Shown: one piece after another, positions 52,985-60,760 of the stretch
Numbering within the stretch: the first letter of the stretch is position 1
How the letters are laid out: every line of letters starts with the position of its first letter
Source of the DNA: Larix sibirica
Taxonomy: Eukaryota; Streptophyta; Pinopsida; Pinales; Pinaceae
Direction: 5' to 3'
Length of the DNA: 62,118 nucleotides
Assembly (NCBI GenBank): GCA_004151065.3
Contig: NWUY0304683684.1
Location: 1-62,118 of the forward strand
Notes under the pieces: generated by a model
Told to the model about the DNA's origin: nothing
Database searches by the model: none
The model's input: the letters and a program-made list of their open reading frames with translations, nothing else
Made by a program: the position numbers and the translations under genes

Positions 52985-53165
52985 ATCCATCCGGGGTTGA
53001 TTCGACCAGCAAGCAGCTGTGTTCGTCAAGCCTCGGTTTAGTTCGACCTCGGTTCCTCTCCCACCCCGGAAGCGGCGAGGTTCCCGCTGAACAAAAAAGC
53101 AAATGATGCCATCCCGCCGATCATAGTGAAACGTTGTGAAATGGCCTTTTTTTGTACAAAAAAGA
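52985..53165 (+). repeat. CCAGC/TTCG-rich block plus family D copy
   Basis: TTCGACCAGCAAGCAGC, CAAGCCTCGG, TTCGACCTCGGTTCCTCTCC and GCGGCGAGG are followed by ATAGTGAAACGTTGTGAAATGG (split: ATAGTGAAACG, TTGTGAAATGGC) at 53123-53145 and a T-rich run. The order matches 17750-18093, so this is a composite element of about 150-330 bp with a conserved right end. Confidence 0.6.
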
Positions 53166-53367
53166 TATATTTATGTATCGCAATGAGAAATGGTCTTGTT
53201 CCCCCTAAAAGTAGGTTTTGCTCAAATAAAAACATCAACTGAGAAGATAATTTTTTGTGTCTTCACGGCCCAACAAAATATGATCTGCCCAGCAATAGGC
53301 AATTCATAACTATGACGAACCAGCAGCAGGACCGGACCGACTGCGTGCGTGCCCCGCCCACTTACTT
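53166..53367. other. No feature recognised
   Basis: A short interval between the family D copy and the next duplication. Nothing is recognised in it. Confidence 0.4.
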
Positions 53368-53441
53368 AATAGCGTAAGCGTCCTTCCTTGTCAGTTCATT
53401 CCTCCTTGTTCTGTGAATAGCGTAAGCGTCCTCCTTCCTTG
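53368..53441 (+). repeat. Tandem duplication, 48-bp period
   Basis: AATAGCGTAAGCGTCC with TTCCTTG at 53368-53390 recurs at 53416-53441 as AATAGCGTAAGCGTCC with TCCTTCCTTG. The intervening TTCATTCCTCCTTGTTCTG extends the first unit. Confidence 0.75.
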
Positions 53442-53590
53442 TTGGTCTCTTGGTAACTGGATCAAAACATATACAACCCTGCCAGGTATCTATCTGTGTT
53501 GCACCTAGTACCTATCCATGGGAGGATTTAAGTAGAATATGTTCCCAGCCAGCAATCCAATTCCTCCTAGCTTTGGCATCTCGCCTATCT

Positions 53591-53725
53591 GTTCGAAACG
53601 TAGTGAAATGGCATTATTCCAAAATAATAATATAACTTTCAAGTGTACTTGAGGGTTTATATAAAAGAAGGTTTCAAAATATAGTTTCCAGAGAGCAAAA
53701 ATGTAGATCTAATGGATTTCTCACG
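53591..53725 (+). repeat. Family D repeat with extended right side
   Basis: GTTCGAAACGTAGTGAAATGG with CATTATTCC (53591-53620), then AGGTTTCAAAATATAG and GAGCAAAAATGTAGATC. The extended right side is recognisable at 18060-18180 (AAACTGTGTGAAATGGCATT to AAAGCAAAAATGTAAAT), so the repeat unit is at least about 120 bp. Confidence 0.6.
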
Positions 53726-53936
53726 TCAAAGTTTTCCATCCTTCTATCCTTCCGACGAAGACGTCATCCGTCCCGACTTTATATCCTGGGGCAGTCTCTC
53801 CTTGATCTACCGAAGACCCAATCTGTCGAACGGTCTAACCTTCAGATGGCCATCCATGTTTCATATGCGACGGGGACTCTTCTCTACGAGCCTTATTCTT
53901 ATGGCTATTCTTTTGACCTTATCCTTCCCCAACTAA
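53712..53936 (+). CDS. Hypothetical ORF, 74 aa, C-terminal hydrophobic segment
   Basis: An ATG just right of a family D element opens MDFSRQSFPSFYPSDEDVI, continuing RPNLSNGLTFRWPSMF and ending with a hydrophobic stretch (STSLILMAILLTLSFPN). Polar N-terminus plus one C-terminal helix is plausible for a tail-anchored peptide. No family recognised, and the length is within chance expectation. The start word TAATGGATTTCTCAC has a relative at 42519. Confidence 0.22.
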   Translation: MDFSRQSFPSFYPSDEDVIRPDFISWGSLSLIYRRPNLSNGLTFRWPSMFHMRRGLFSTSLILMAILLTLSFPN

Positions 53937-54027
53937 CTTGGTAACAGACCCCTATTTTGTAGGTTCTTCAGAGATAGGGATCTTCTTGCCTAATCTTCTT
54001 ATTTATCTTATTTAGGAAGCATAAATT

Positions 54028-54327
54028 ATGCCATATATTACTTTGAAATATTTTCTATTTATGATTTACCCCGCCCTTATCAACTTTGTACCAGCCCCCC
54101 AGCCTGGTCCCTATTTAAGATGGGAATTGGGAATCTTCTCCGCCTATGTTGATCCTCAACTTTTGTGTTTAGATTCTTTCGCCCATAAGAGAGGTTTATT
54201 CAGACAAGTCCCATCCTGCTATACTAGACAAAGGGTGAGGTGCGCAGCAAGAAGAGCGGCTCCACCCCGCAAAAAAACGAGGTTGAGGAAGGCGGCCCAA
54301 TATCGTAATATCTATCTTCTTAAATAG
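54028..54327 (+). CDS. Hypothetical ORF, 99 aa, hydrophobic start and strongly basic tail
   Basis: An ATG at 54028 gives MPYITLKYFLFMIYPALINF, then PGPYLRWELGIFSAYVDPQ, and a basic C-terminal third (QRVRCAARRAAPPRKKTRLR) rich in Arg/Lys/Ala. Such a tail is typical of nucleic-acid-binding or ribosomal proteins, but I cannot match it to a mitochondrial rps/rpl gene. It lies 91 bases downstream of the 53712-53936 frame on the same strand. C-to-U editing could alter several Pro/Ser codons. It may be real or chance. Confidence 0.28.
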   Translation: MPYITLKYFLFMIYPALINFVPAPQPGPYLRWELGIFSAYVDPQLLCLDSFAHKRGLFRQVPSCYTRQRVRCAARRAAPPRKKTRLRKAAQYRNIYLLK

Positions 54328-54632
54328 CGTAAGAAAGAAATATAGTATAGTAATCAACCCACAGCTTGCAATTGGACAAGCTCTATGCGTCGACCCAAGT
54401 AAGAGAATTGACCAACCCCCTATCAATCGAATGAAGCGACCAACAGGGAGCAAGGTCGAGTTACGAGGGAAGGGACCTTACCTTATGGTCTGGAGAGTAA
54501 AGTCCACCTACCTATCGGAGTGAAGCTGGCATGCCCTTCAGTAAAAGTTGTTTGTCCTTCCTTGTTTTGATTTGACCGAAGGCTTTTAGTAAGGTCCAGT
54601 AGGTTCTCATATATAATAAATATAATCGTACA
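54328..54632. other. No gene recognised
   Basis: No gene. TATATAATAAATATAAT at 54610 is an AT patch next to repeat F. Confidence 0.45.
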
Positions 54633-54805
54633 GATGTGAGAAGCGCAGTCTTTAACGATTATGAATTATTCGCAGCAGGTCTAGGGTTCGAGGAAACCCC
54701 CGCAAGTATAAGCACCAGAAGGTTGGTTCTAGGGAGATATTTCCAGACATGAAGTATACAAACCGAGGGAACCGCCCCGAACCAGTACAAAGTACTACTG
54801 ACCTT
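54633..54805 (+). repeat. Dispersed repeat F, copy 2
   Basis: ATGTGAGAAGCGCAGT, AACGATT and ATTATTCGCAGCAGG at the left, and GGGAACCGCCCCGAACCAG with TACAAAGTACTAC at the right, mirror 50513-50810. The interior is shorter and has its own sequence (AGGGTTCGAGGAAACCCCCG). Confidence 0.65.
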
Positions 54806-56099
54806 TCTTTGTTTACAATTAGGAGAGCAACTGCGGATGGTGAGCCTATTAGCTATTTACAGCCACTAGTAATATAAGCTATTGTCCCATATCTATTCCC
54901 TAGGTTAGACCAAAGCATTATATAAGAATGACCAAAAGAGAAAGAAATTGGCCTCTAGACATTAACAATTTTGTCCATCCGTATAAAACACCAATAAGAC
55001 ACAAACAAAGAAAGCGCTAGGACCAACAAAGCACTGGTTATAGTTAGTCATACAAAGTACCATTAAGCGAGACAAAGCACAAATACGGTGAGTCAATGCT
55101 GTTGCGCCCGCTACCAGGTTGGGCTAGTCTCCGACCAATACCAATACAGATTATCATAATGTTCCAAACCGCCTAGAATGGGGGGTCAAAGGAAAGAGAA
55201 ACTTGAGCAAGGAGTCTGCCTATGAACCTTCTTTAACCTAATGATGCAACCTCACCTCCTATATATGTATATTTCCTATCACGCATCTAAATTGAATACC
55301 CGCTGCGCATGGGGAGATCGCCGTTGAAAATGCATACAGATGATGGGCATATCATATATAGAGGTGAAACGCACACTATATTCAATATAGTGCGTGTTAG
55401 TTACTCCAACTGCGACTATTGCATCGATAGGCTGGGTGTTGCCTGCCCATCATTGGTGGGATTAGTGCCTTATCCGAGTTGAGTTGTTCTTACCCATCCC
55501 ATTCCAATCTGGCTTTGCTTGGTGGGGGGGATGAGCTCACCTTACCTTTGGCTGGCTTACCCATCCATGTATGTGTACTTAGACGCTACTAATATGCATT
55601 CCTAGGCGGACTCTGACCGGGCTAATCTAATCCCACCCAGGCGGACTTCTTCAATATAGCTTGATGGATACTGGTCACTGCTACCTTGGCTTATGCTGGT
55701 TCCTTGGTGGCTATGACTTGGATCTTGCTATCCTTGCTTCTTTGGATTTATGCGTGCTACCTATTGATCGATCCAGGCGCGGACGGAACAACGGATAGGT
55801 AGGCAAGCATCCCTGTGGTGGTAGAGAGCTAGCTCACTCAGCAATAGATTCATTATTACTTCATTTCCGTTATCTCCTAATTCCAACCAATGAATGACGA
55901 TGGATCTGTAGATGGGCTAGCGATGGATTGATGAGAAATTGGTTAGCAGATGATTGGTGATTTGTGGAATCGGCTTTCAGAGGATGAGAAATAAGTAAGT
56001 CTTTTTGGAGACATCAGTTTAGTCTCTTTGCTACACCTTAGCTTTATTGTCCATGACAAATTTGATTATGTGGTATCGCGCGTATATAAATCATCTGGA
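54806..56099. other. Gene-free stretch
   Basis: No gene is supported. A perfect 14-base inverted pair, GCACACTATATTCA and TATAGTGCGTG around 55370-55395, forms a hairpin (CACTATATTCAATATAGTG). Around 55440-55740 GGCTTAC, GGCGGACT and CTTGGCTTATGCTGG words repeat loosely. 55890-55960 has a degenerate GATGGAT/GATTGG repeat. Confidence 0.45.
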
Positions 56100-57000
56100 C
56101 AAGCATCTTAGTCAGTAGCCGGGGTGGAGGTAGCAGATCCTGAAGCGTCTAGCTTACCGAGTTTCAGTTTCACTCGTTTCAGAAGCAGCACATGTAGCAT
56201 TTGACCCAATGGGTTCCGTACTAGGTACAGTAGATTTTCTAGTTCCGGGTCAAGTGAAACCCCTTACTATTCCATAGCTGGTAGCGGAGTTCCTAATTTC
56301 ATACCTAGTTTAGTTCGATATTTCTAAAAAGCAGATCCTATTCCAATTGATCGAGTCGAATAATCTGTTGACCTCCCTGTTCCAGAACCAATGGTCTCCC
56401 TTCTAGGTCGATAACCATAGCCCGTTCTAAGGCACAAAACAGGCTAAGCGCACAACAAAAGGCAAAGCGACCCGCCCAAGAGCAAAGAATGAAAGGAAAA
56501 GAACAGCTGCAGGATATGAGCCAGGTGCATATCCATATGGGTTGGTGAATGAAACCTTTACTGTGCAGGGGCCATCAATCCTACCAGGTTTGGTTACCGC
56601 GCCAATCCTTTAGTGGCCAATAGTTCTGTAGCAGGGAAGTAGTTCAATGGGGATTCAGCCAAAGAAGCGTGCATCTGAGCCACCAGCTTAAGAATCAGTT
56701 GTTTACCTTGAACCAATTAATCGAGTTTACCCATCAGCGAAGACAGAGATGGTAGTAGCTTCAGCACCAATTGCAAAGGTAGAAGTAGAGCCCAAAGAGG
56801 AGGCAGTAGTCTCCGATCTCCAAAGATTTCGTTTTTTCCGAGATGAGATAATATTTAAGAACTAATTGAGATTACCAAGGTAATTGTAACAGTTAGCAAA
56901 CTATATGATAGGGTGGTGAAGAACCAAAAATTGATCCAGTTGGTCCAGCATCAGTAGTAGGGGCAACTTACCTTCGCTCAGTTTCATAATTCTAACCAGT
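56100..57000. repeat. Family E-like degenerate triplet repeat
   Basis: Scattered GATCCAGTTG/CCAATTGATC, GCAGCA and CAGTTTC words give Pro/Val/Asp frames on the plus strand (AAHVAFDPMGSVLGT, ADPIPIDRVE, VEVEPKEEAVVS) and Gly/Thr/Ser/Ala frames on the minus strand (LGSTSTFAIGAEATTISVFA, TTDAGPTGSIFGSSP). Stops and frame changes are frequent. The signature matches the 24.9, 28.3 and 41 kb copies but is more eroded. Confidence 0.4.
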
Positions 57001-57002
57001 GA

Positions 57003-57308
57003 ATGGACCAGTCGGTCGATCCAGTTGATTCATCAGTTTCAATGCCAAAAGATCCCCCGAACGTGCATTCACAGCCCCACGATATCAGTGACCCGCTCAA
57101 AGTGAACAATGGAAGTCGCATCAAGCATGTCCCGCGCTACAGGTATACCGCAACTACCGTAGCATTCTCTACTCCAGAACGCCATAACTCTGCATTTTGT
57201 TTAGTCAACTTGACCAAGTTGAAAATTCCTCTTCCTTATCAGTCGAGCGTGCTTCCGCACTCCTTGGTTGATAAATTCCGTATTTGCCGAGCTTTTTCCT
57301 ATAATTAG
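57003..57308 (+). CDS. Hypothetical ORF, 101 aa, adjoining family E
   Basis: An ATG at 57003 opens MDQSVDPVDSSVSMPKDPP and continues SDPLKVNNGSRIKHVPRYRY, then TATTVAFSTPERHNSAFCL and LKIPLPYQSSVLPHSLVDKF, to a TAG. The N-terminal VDPVDSS arises from the family E repeat. The rest is polar with no Trp and two Cys and looks fairly protein-like. No family recognised. It could be the intact 3' end of an otherwise decayed gene whose upstream part is the 56.1-57.0 kb repeat region. Confidence 0.3.
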   Translation: MDQSVDPVDSSVSMPKDPPNVHSQPHDISDPLKVNNGSRIKHVPRYRYTATTVAFSTPERHNSAFCLVNLTKLKIPLPYQSSVLPHSLVDKFRICRAFSYN

Positions 57309-57445
57309 TGACTAATGAAAAAGTGGGCACTGCTTCAAGAAAAGTGCCCTATCTACCTAGTTAAGAAGGCCTACTCACTCCAGAGAATTATTTTCAAGTG
57401 CCTACGGAAGGATTAAATGAAGTCTGATAAAAAGAATACCCCCTT

Positions 57446-58085
57446 TTATAGGGTCTTGCATGGGGGGGGTTGGAGGGCTCTTACCCTCGATATTCCCTTC
57501 GGCCATGGAAGGATTGGGGTAGTCCACCATCTATAGTCCTCGCGGGCTGCCCCGGCCAGCGGCGCTTCTTTCAGCTTCATTTTATTCGTGCTGGCCAAGT
57601 ACTCACTATAAATATATCCCAATCCTATTCCCCTTGTAATAATCTCACCTGAAATACCAAAAAGTTTAGTGCACCAAGAATGAAACCCTTTCACCTGCTC
57701 CACTCTCTCAGGAGTGATACCAAGTGTTTTATATATAAAACTACTCACTCTTTGCGTGCTCGCCTCACAATCGGCAATACCAATTAGTAAAAACTAACTG
57801 ATACTTCCCCTTCGAGCCTGCGGAAGAGGGCTTTACCCTCTTTACTACTACACTATATTGTTTCCCACAAATGAAAATAAGGGTATCCAAAAATTTGGTC
57901 ATTACTACAGTACCACCCAGATCACGGAACGATAATATATAGAATTTCTCCCTATTTCGCTCCGCTTTAGTATAAAAGTGAGAAGAGACGACCGTACTCC
58001 AAATAAATGATCTACGGTGACTCTTTTGAGTATTAAAAAAATAATGATTATAACTTGCTCTTAACAGGGAGAAGTCAAGGGACAT
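57446..58085 (-). pseudogene. Two coding-like minus frames separated by a frameshift
   Basis: Frame 1 starts at ATG 58085 (MSLDFSLLRASYNHYFFN), passes SHFYTKAERNREKFYILSFR and ICGKQYSVVVKRVKPSSAG, and stops at 57765. Frame 2 is open from about 57790 to 57446 and reads LIGIADCEASTQRVSSFIYK, then TLGITPERVEQVKGFHSWCT and LFGISGEIITRGIGLGYIYS. The frames overlap by about 25 bases and join after one shift to about 210 codons. Basic, aromatic-rich composition with few low-complexity runs is protein-like. I do not recognise the family (a weak likeness to mitovirus polymerase was rejected). The 3' end runs into a poly-G-flanked repeat-like stretch. Confidence 0.32.
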
Positions 58086-58149
58086 AGCCAAAAATTACAT
58101 TAGCAAGAGTAGCAAAAGTGGAATGAATGTTTGAAATAAGTAAGGTTAT

Positions 58150-59420
58150 CTTGGGAAAACACGCGGAAGTTAAGGAACTGAGTCATTACTATTCAAATTA
58201 TATGGGTTCACTGTGTACAGCATGTTTGGTCACGTGTAGAGTCATGTAATAGCTAGTATAAGCATGAGCTAGTAATGTGGTAAATAACCCGTATATGGTG
58301 ATTACACTATAAAGCACAGTCATTAAGCTTCACATAATCAAAGCATCTCTTTCTTACTACTGTATCACATAGTTAGTGTGTAAGATGAGCATGTGGTTAC
58401 GGTATTACTAGTATTCAAGCTTATATAGTAAGGTAAGAGTTACTAAGCGTTATCATATCTATATAGCTAGTAGTTATGGTATTACTTATTTTGTTAATAC
58501 CTTTGCAAAAGTAACATGAAACTAGTATGATTCCCATTAAAAGCTTATCTGTACTTAGTTAATCACGTGTATTGTTTACAGGAATCACTGTGTTTCAGAG
58601 CTTACCCCTTGTATCATCTTCAATATAACAGTAATTGTAATACGCAGGTTCAAGTCCAGTAATCATAGAAACCAAGCATAATGGTAATACTTATAGCTAA
58701 TATGGGCAGGCAATGTGTTATGAATATTATGATGTCTATTGTGCTACTAAGTAATATTAATCAAACCTATATCATGATGCATATTAACCTATTCCATATC
58801 CAACAGCTGTAATGGGAATAACACTATTTTCATAAGGTAAGTAGTTTTTCGTGTATTGGTTGTAATCAGTCTAAGCTCTTGTATGCATTACGGTTACATG
58901 GAGTTAGATCTATCTATCATTCTCCTTATCTCTTTGTATCTAAGCTTGTGTATATTACTGATATGATATGAGTCTTATGTGATACATAAAGTTTATTTAA
59001 CACATTTAAAGAAAGCTATCCCTACGGTATTACTACTACTAGTATCATATCTTATGTTAATTACTAACCTTGCTTTAAAGTGAAACAAGCTGGATATACT
59101 GGGAGTTCTCCTATGTAATATAAGTAGAAGTACCACCATATTCATTAGCTTATATGTAATGAGTCAGCATGTAACTAACACTGTATCTTCTATGGTAATC
59201 CTAGACCATAGTAGTCTCTTTAATTAATGTAACTGCTTTATTTCAATATAAAAAAGAGTGCATGCAATTTTACTTGGTATGAGCTTATACCCTTAATTAA
59301 TACGTAATTCACATCTAGTCACTATCCATTAATGTGCCCACTTGACTTGTAGGGTTCTTAGTATATTCCACTATGTTTCAACCTCTCCCGAGGCATGATT
59401 TCTACTAAAAAACTTTTTAG
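58150..59420. other. AT-rich tract 2, no genes
   Basis: No frame longer than chance. TAGTAAT, GTATTACTAGTA, GAGCTTATAC, GTGTATTG and CATGTG words recur throughout. The tract shares its vocabulary and an ATGAGCTTATAC word (about 59279) with 33650-34790 (about 34156). The start and end are abrupt against more GC-rich neighbours. Confidence 0.45.
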
Positions 59421-59832
59421 TGGTGCTTAGAGTGTAATGTTAAGTGTACGTATGCATTCACAGCTATCACCTCGAACTTGACAACAAAGGGTTCGATCCA
59501 CACTTTGGAATTCGTCAGAGCTCTTAGACTATTTCAACAATGGAATTTGGTATGCTCTGCAACCCGTGGCAGAGCCGAGACCCTGAGCCATTCCATCAGG
59601 TAATACGAACTCTATGCTGCAGTTTGAATCCTTATCTCACTAATCTATTTGGTTATGCTTTTGTTTGTCTCAACTTCCTCTCATTTGCGGACTTCCTCGG
59701 ATGGACTGTTCTTTTTCTCTTTGGTTCACCGTAAGCGTTAAGAGCTCGAATCCGGTCATACCACTTACTTCTATGTAATACTCGTCTGATTCGTGCTCCC
59801 CCCCCCCCTTGAGCCTCTTATCTTCTAATACA

Positions 59833-60105
59833 ATGATGTTACAAGACAAAGTTCGGTGTACCAACAGCTTTAAGCGGTCTATGGCATGCCCCGAGCAGAA
59901 AAAGTTCCAAGCGCCACTTCCAGATAAAAAAGAACATCCTAAGTTACTTATCGGGTGGGGGAGCGTACCTCGGTCGAGCGGATTAGTACCTCATCCCCCT
60001 TTGGTATCGCGGGTTCGTGACCTCACCCCCCTTTCTGAATGTTTCTTTCTGATTTGCCCTAGCACCCTGCCTGGCCCACGTCCTACCACTGCTAGAACTA
60101 GGTAA
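59833..60105 (+). CDS. Hypothetical ORF, 90 aa, containing a family B block
   Basis: An ATG at 59833 (an in-frame TTG at 59809 would add eight residues) opens MMLQDKVRCTNSFKRSMAC, then PEQKKFQAPLPDKKEHPKLL, and continues into the family B block reading PPLVSRVRDLTPLSE, ending PGPRPTTARTR. The block is comparable to LPLVERVYYLTPFLG at 51.6 kb. The Lys/Pro-rich N-terminal half is protein-like. A run of ten C bases lies just before the TTG. This is one of only two places where the family B block sits inside a longer open frame, but function is unknown. Confidence 0.3.
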   Translation: MMLQDKVRCTNSFKRSMACPEQKKFQAPLPDKKEHPKLLIGWGSVPRSSGLVPHPPLVSRVRDLTPLSECFFLICPSTLPGPRPTTARTR

Positions 60106-60119
60106 GGATAAGAGAGAGC

Positions 60120-60760
60120 TGCTATTAAAGTGGCATCTCTGGAACTCGCATCTCCACGAGTTACTATATTATGTCACCATGGATACGTTGAACCTGCCTA
60201 AAGCCGCTAGTCGCAGGTGTTGATGCACTTGTTGGATCTCCCTGGTACTTATAATACTAGTGCATATCTACTCTATTTGAACTCACATATCTAAGTATGC
60301 ATATATTATATCTGCTCTACTTGTTAATGTATGATGTTTTCGTAGAGACGTTGAAACTTGAACTGGCATCTATACTTAGCCATAAAAATTATATCTACCA
60401 CCTGTCGATGCTATGGCAGCAGCAGGTTTAAAGCGCTTTGATTTGCATAACCTGGAAGCAGCTGACCTATGCTCATAGTGCTAGCTTTGGTGAAAGCCAG
60501 ATATAACATACTTTATTTTGCATAGAAACGTGTTCACCTATATGTGGCATCTCTACTTGGTTCATATATTATGTCACCATGGATACATTGAACTTGCCCA
60601 GAGTAGTGCCACCATATGAGTTCTCGGGCTAGTTGATGCTGTCGATCCACTAAAGCCTGGTGCCGTTGCCAGAGCTGGGCTAAGAGAATCCACGACTCTA
60701 CTTGTATCCACGTTACGTAGATATATTATGTAGATAGAGAATTACTTGCAATAAACAAAG
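60120..60760 (+). repeat. Family C composite repeats, three partial copies
   Basis: GGCATCTCTGGAACTCGC with ATCTCCACGAGTTAC, then TATTATGTCACCATGGATAC with GTTGAACCTGCC (60132-60200), recurs as GGCATCTCTACTTGGTTC and TATTATGTCACCATGGATAC with ATTGAACTTGCCC (60545-60602). Between them GTAGAGACGTTGAAACTTG (60343) and GCTATGGCAGCAGCAGG (60410) match the 15.5-15.9 kb cluster. GTTGATGC words after each copy (60217, 60631) extend the similarity, so the unit is about 100-120 bp. Confidence 0.65.

Noticed and set aside
57765-57810. Mitovirus polymerase-like motif (GK then IADC then TQ) in the minus frames
   Set aside because: The spacing between residues does not fit the family, the match crosses a frameshift, and none of the later polymerase motifs, including a GDD-type site, follows.
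58640-58665. T-arm-like word CGCAGGTTCAAGTCC suggesting a tRNA
   Set aside because: No acceptor or anticodon arm can be paired around it. It lies in the AT-rich word repeat tract.
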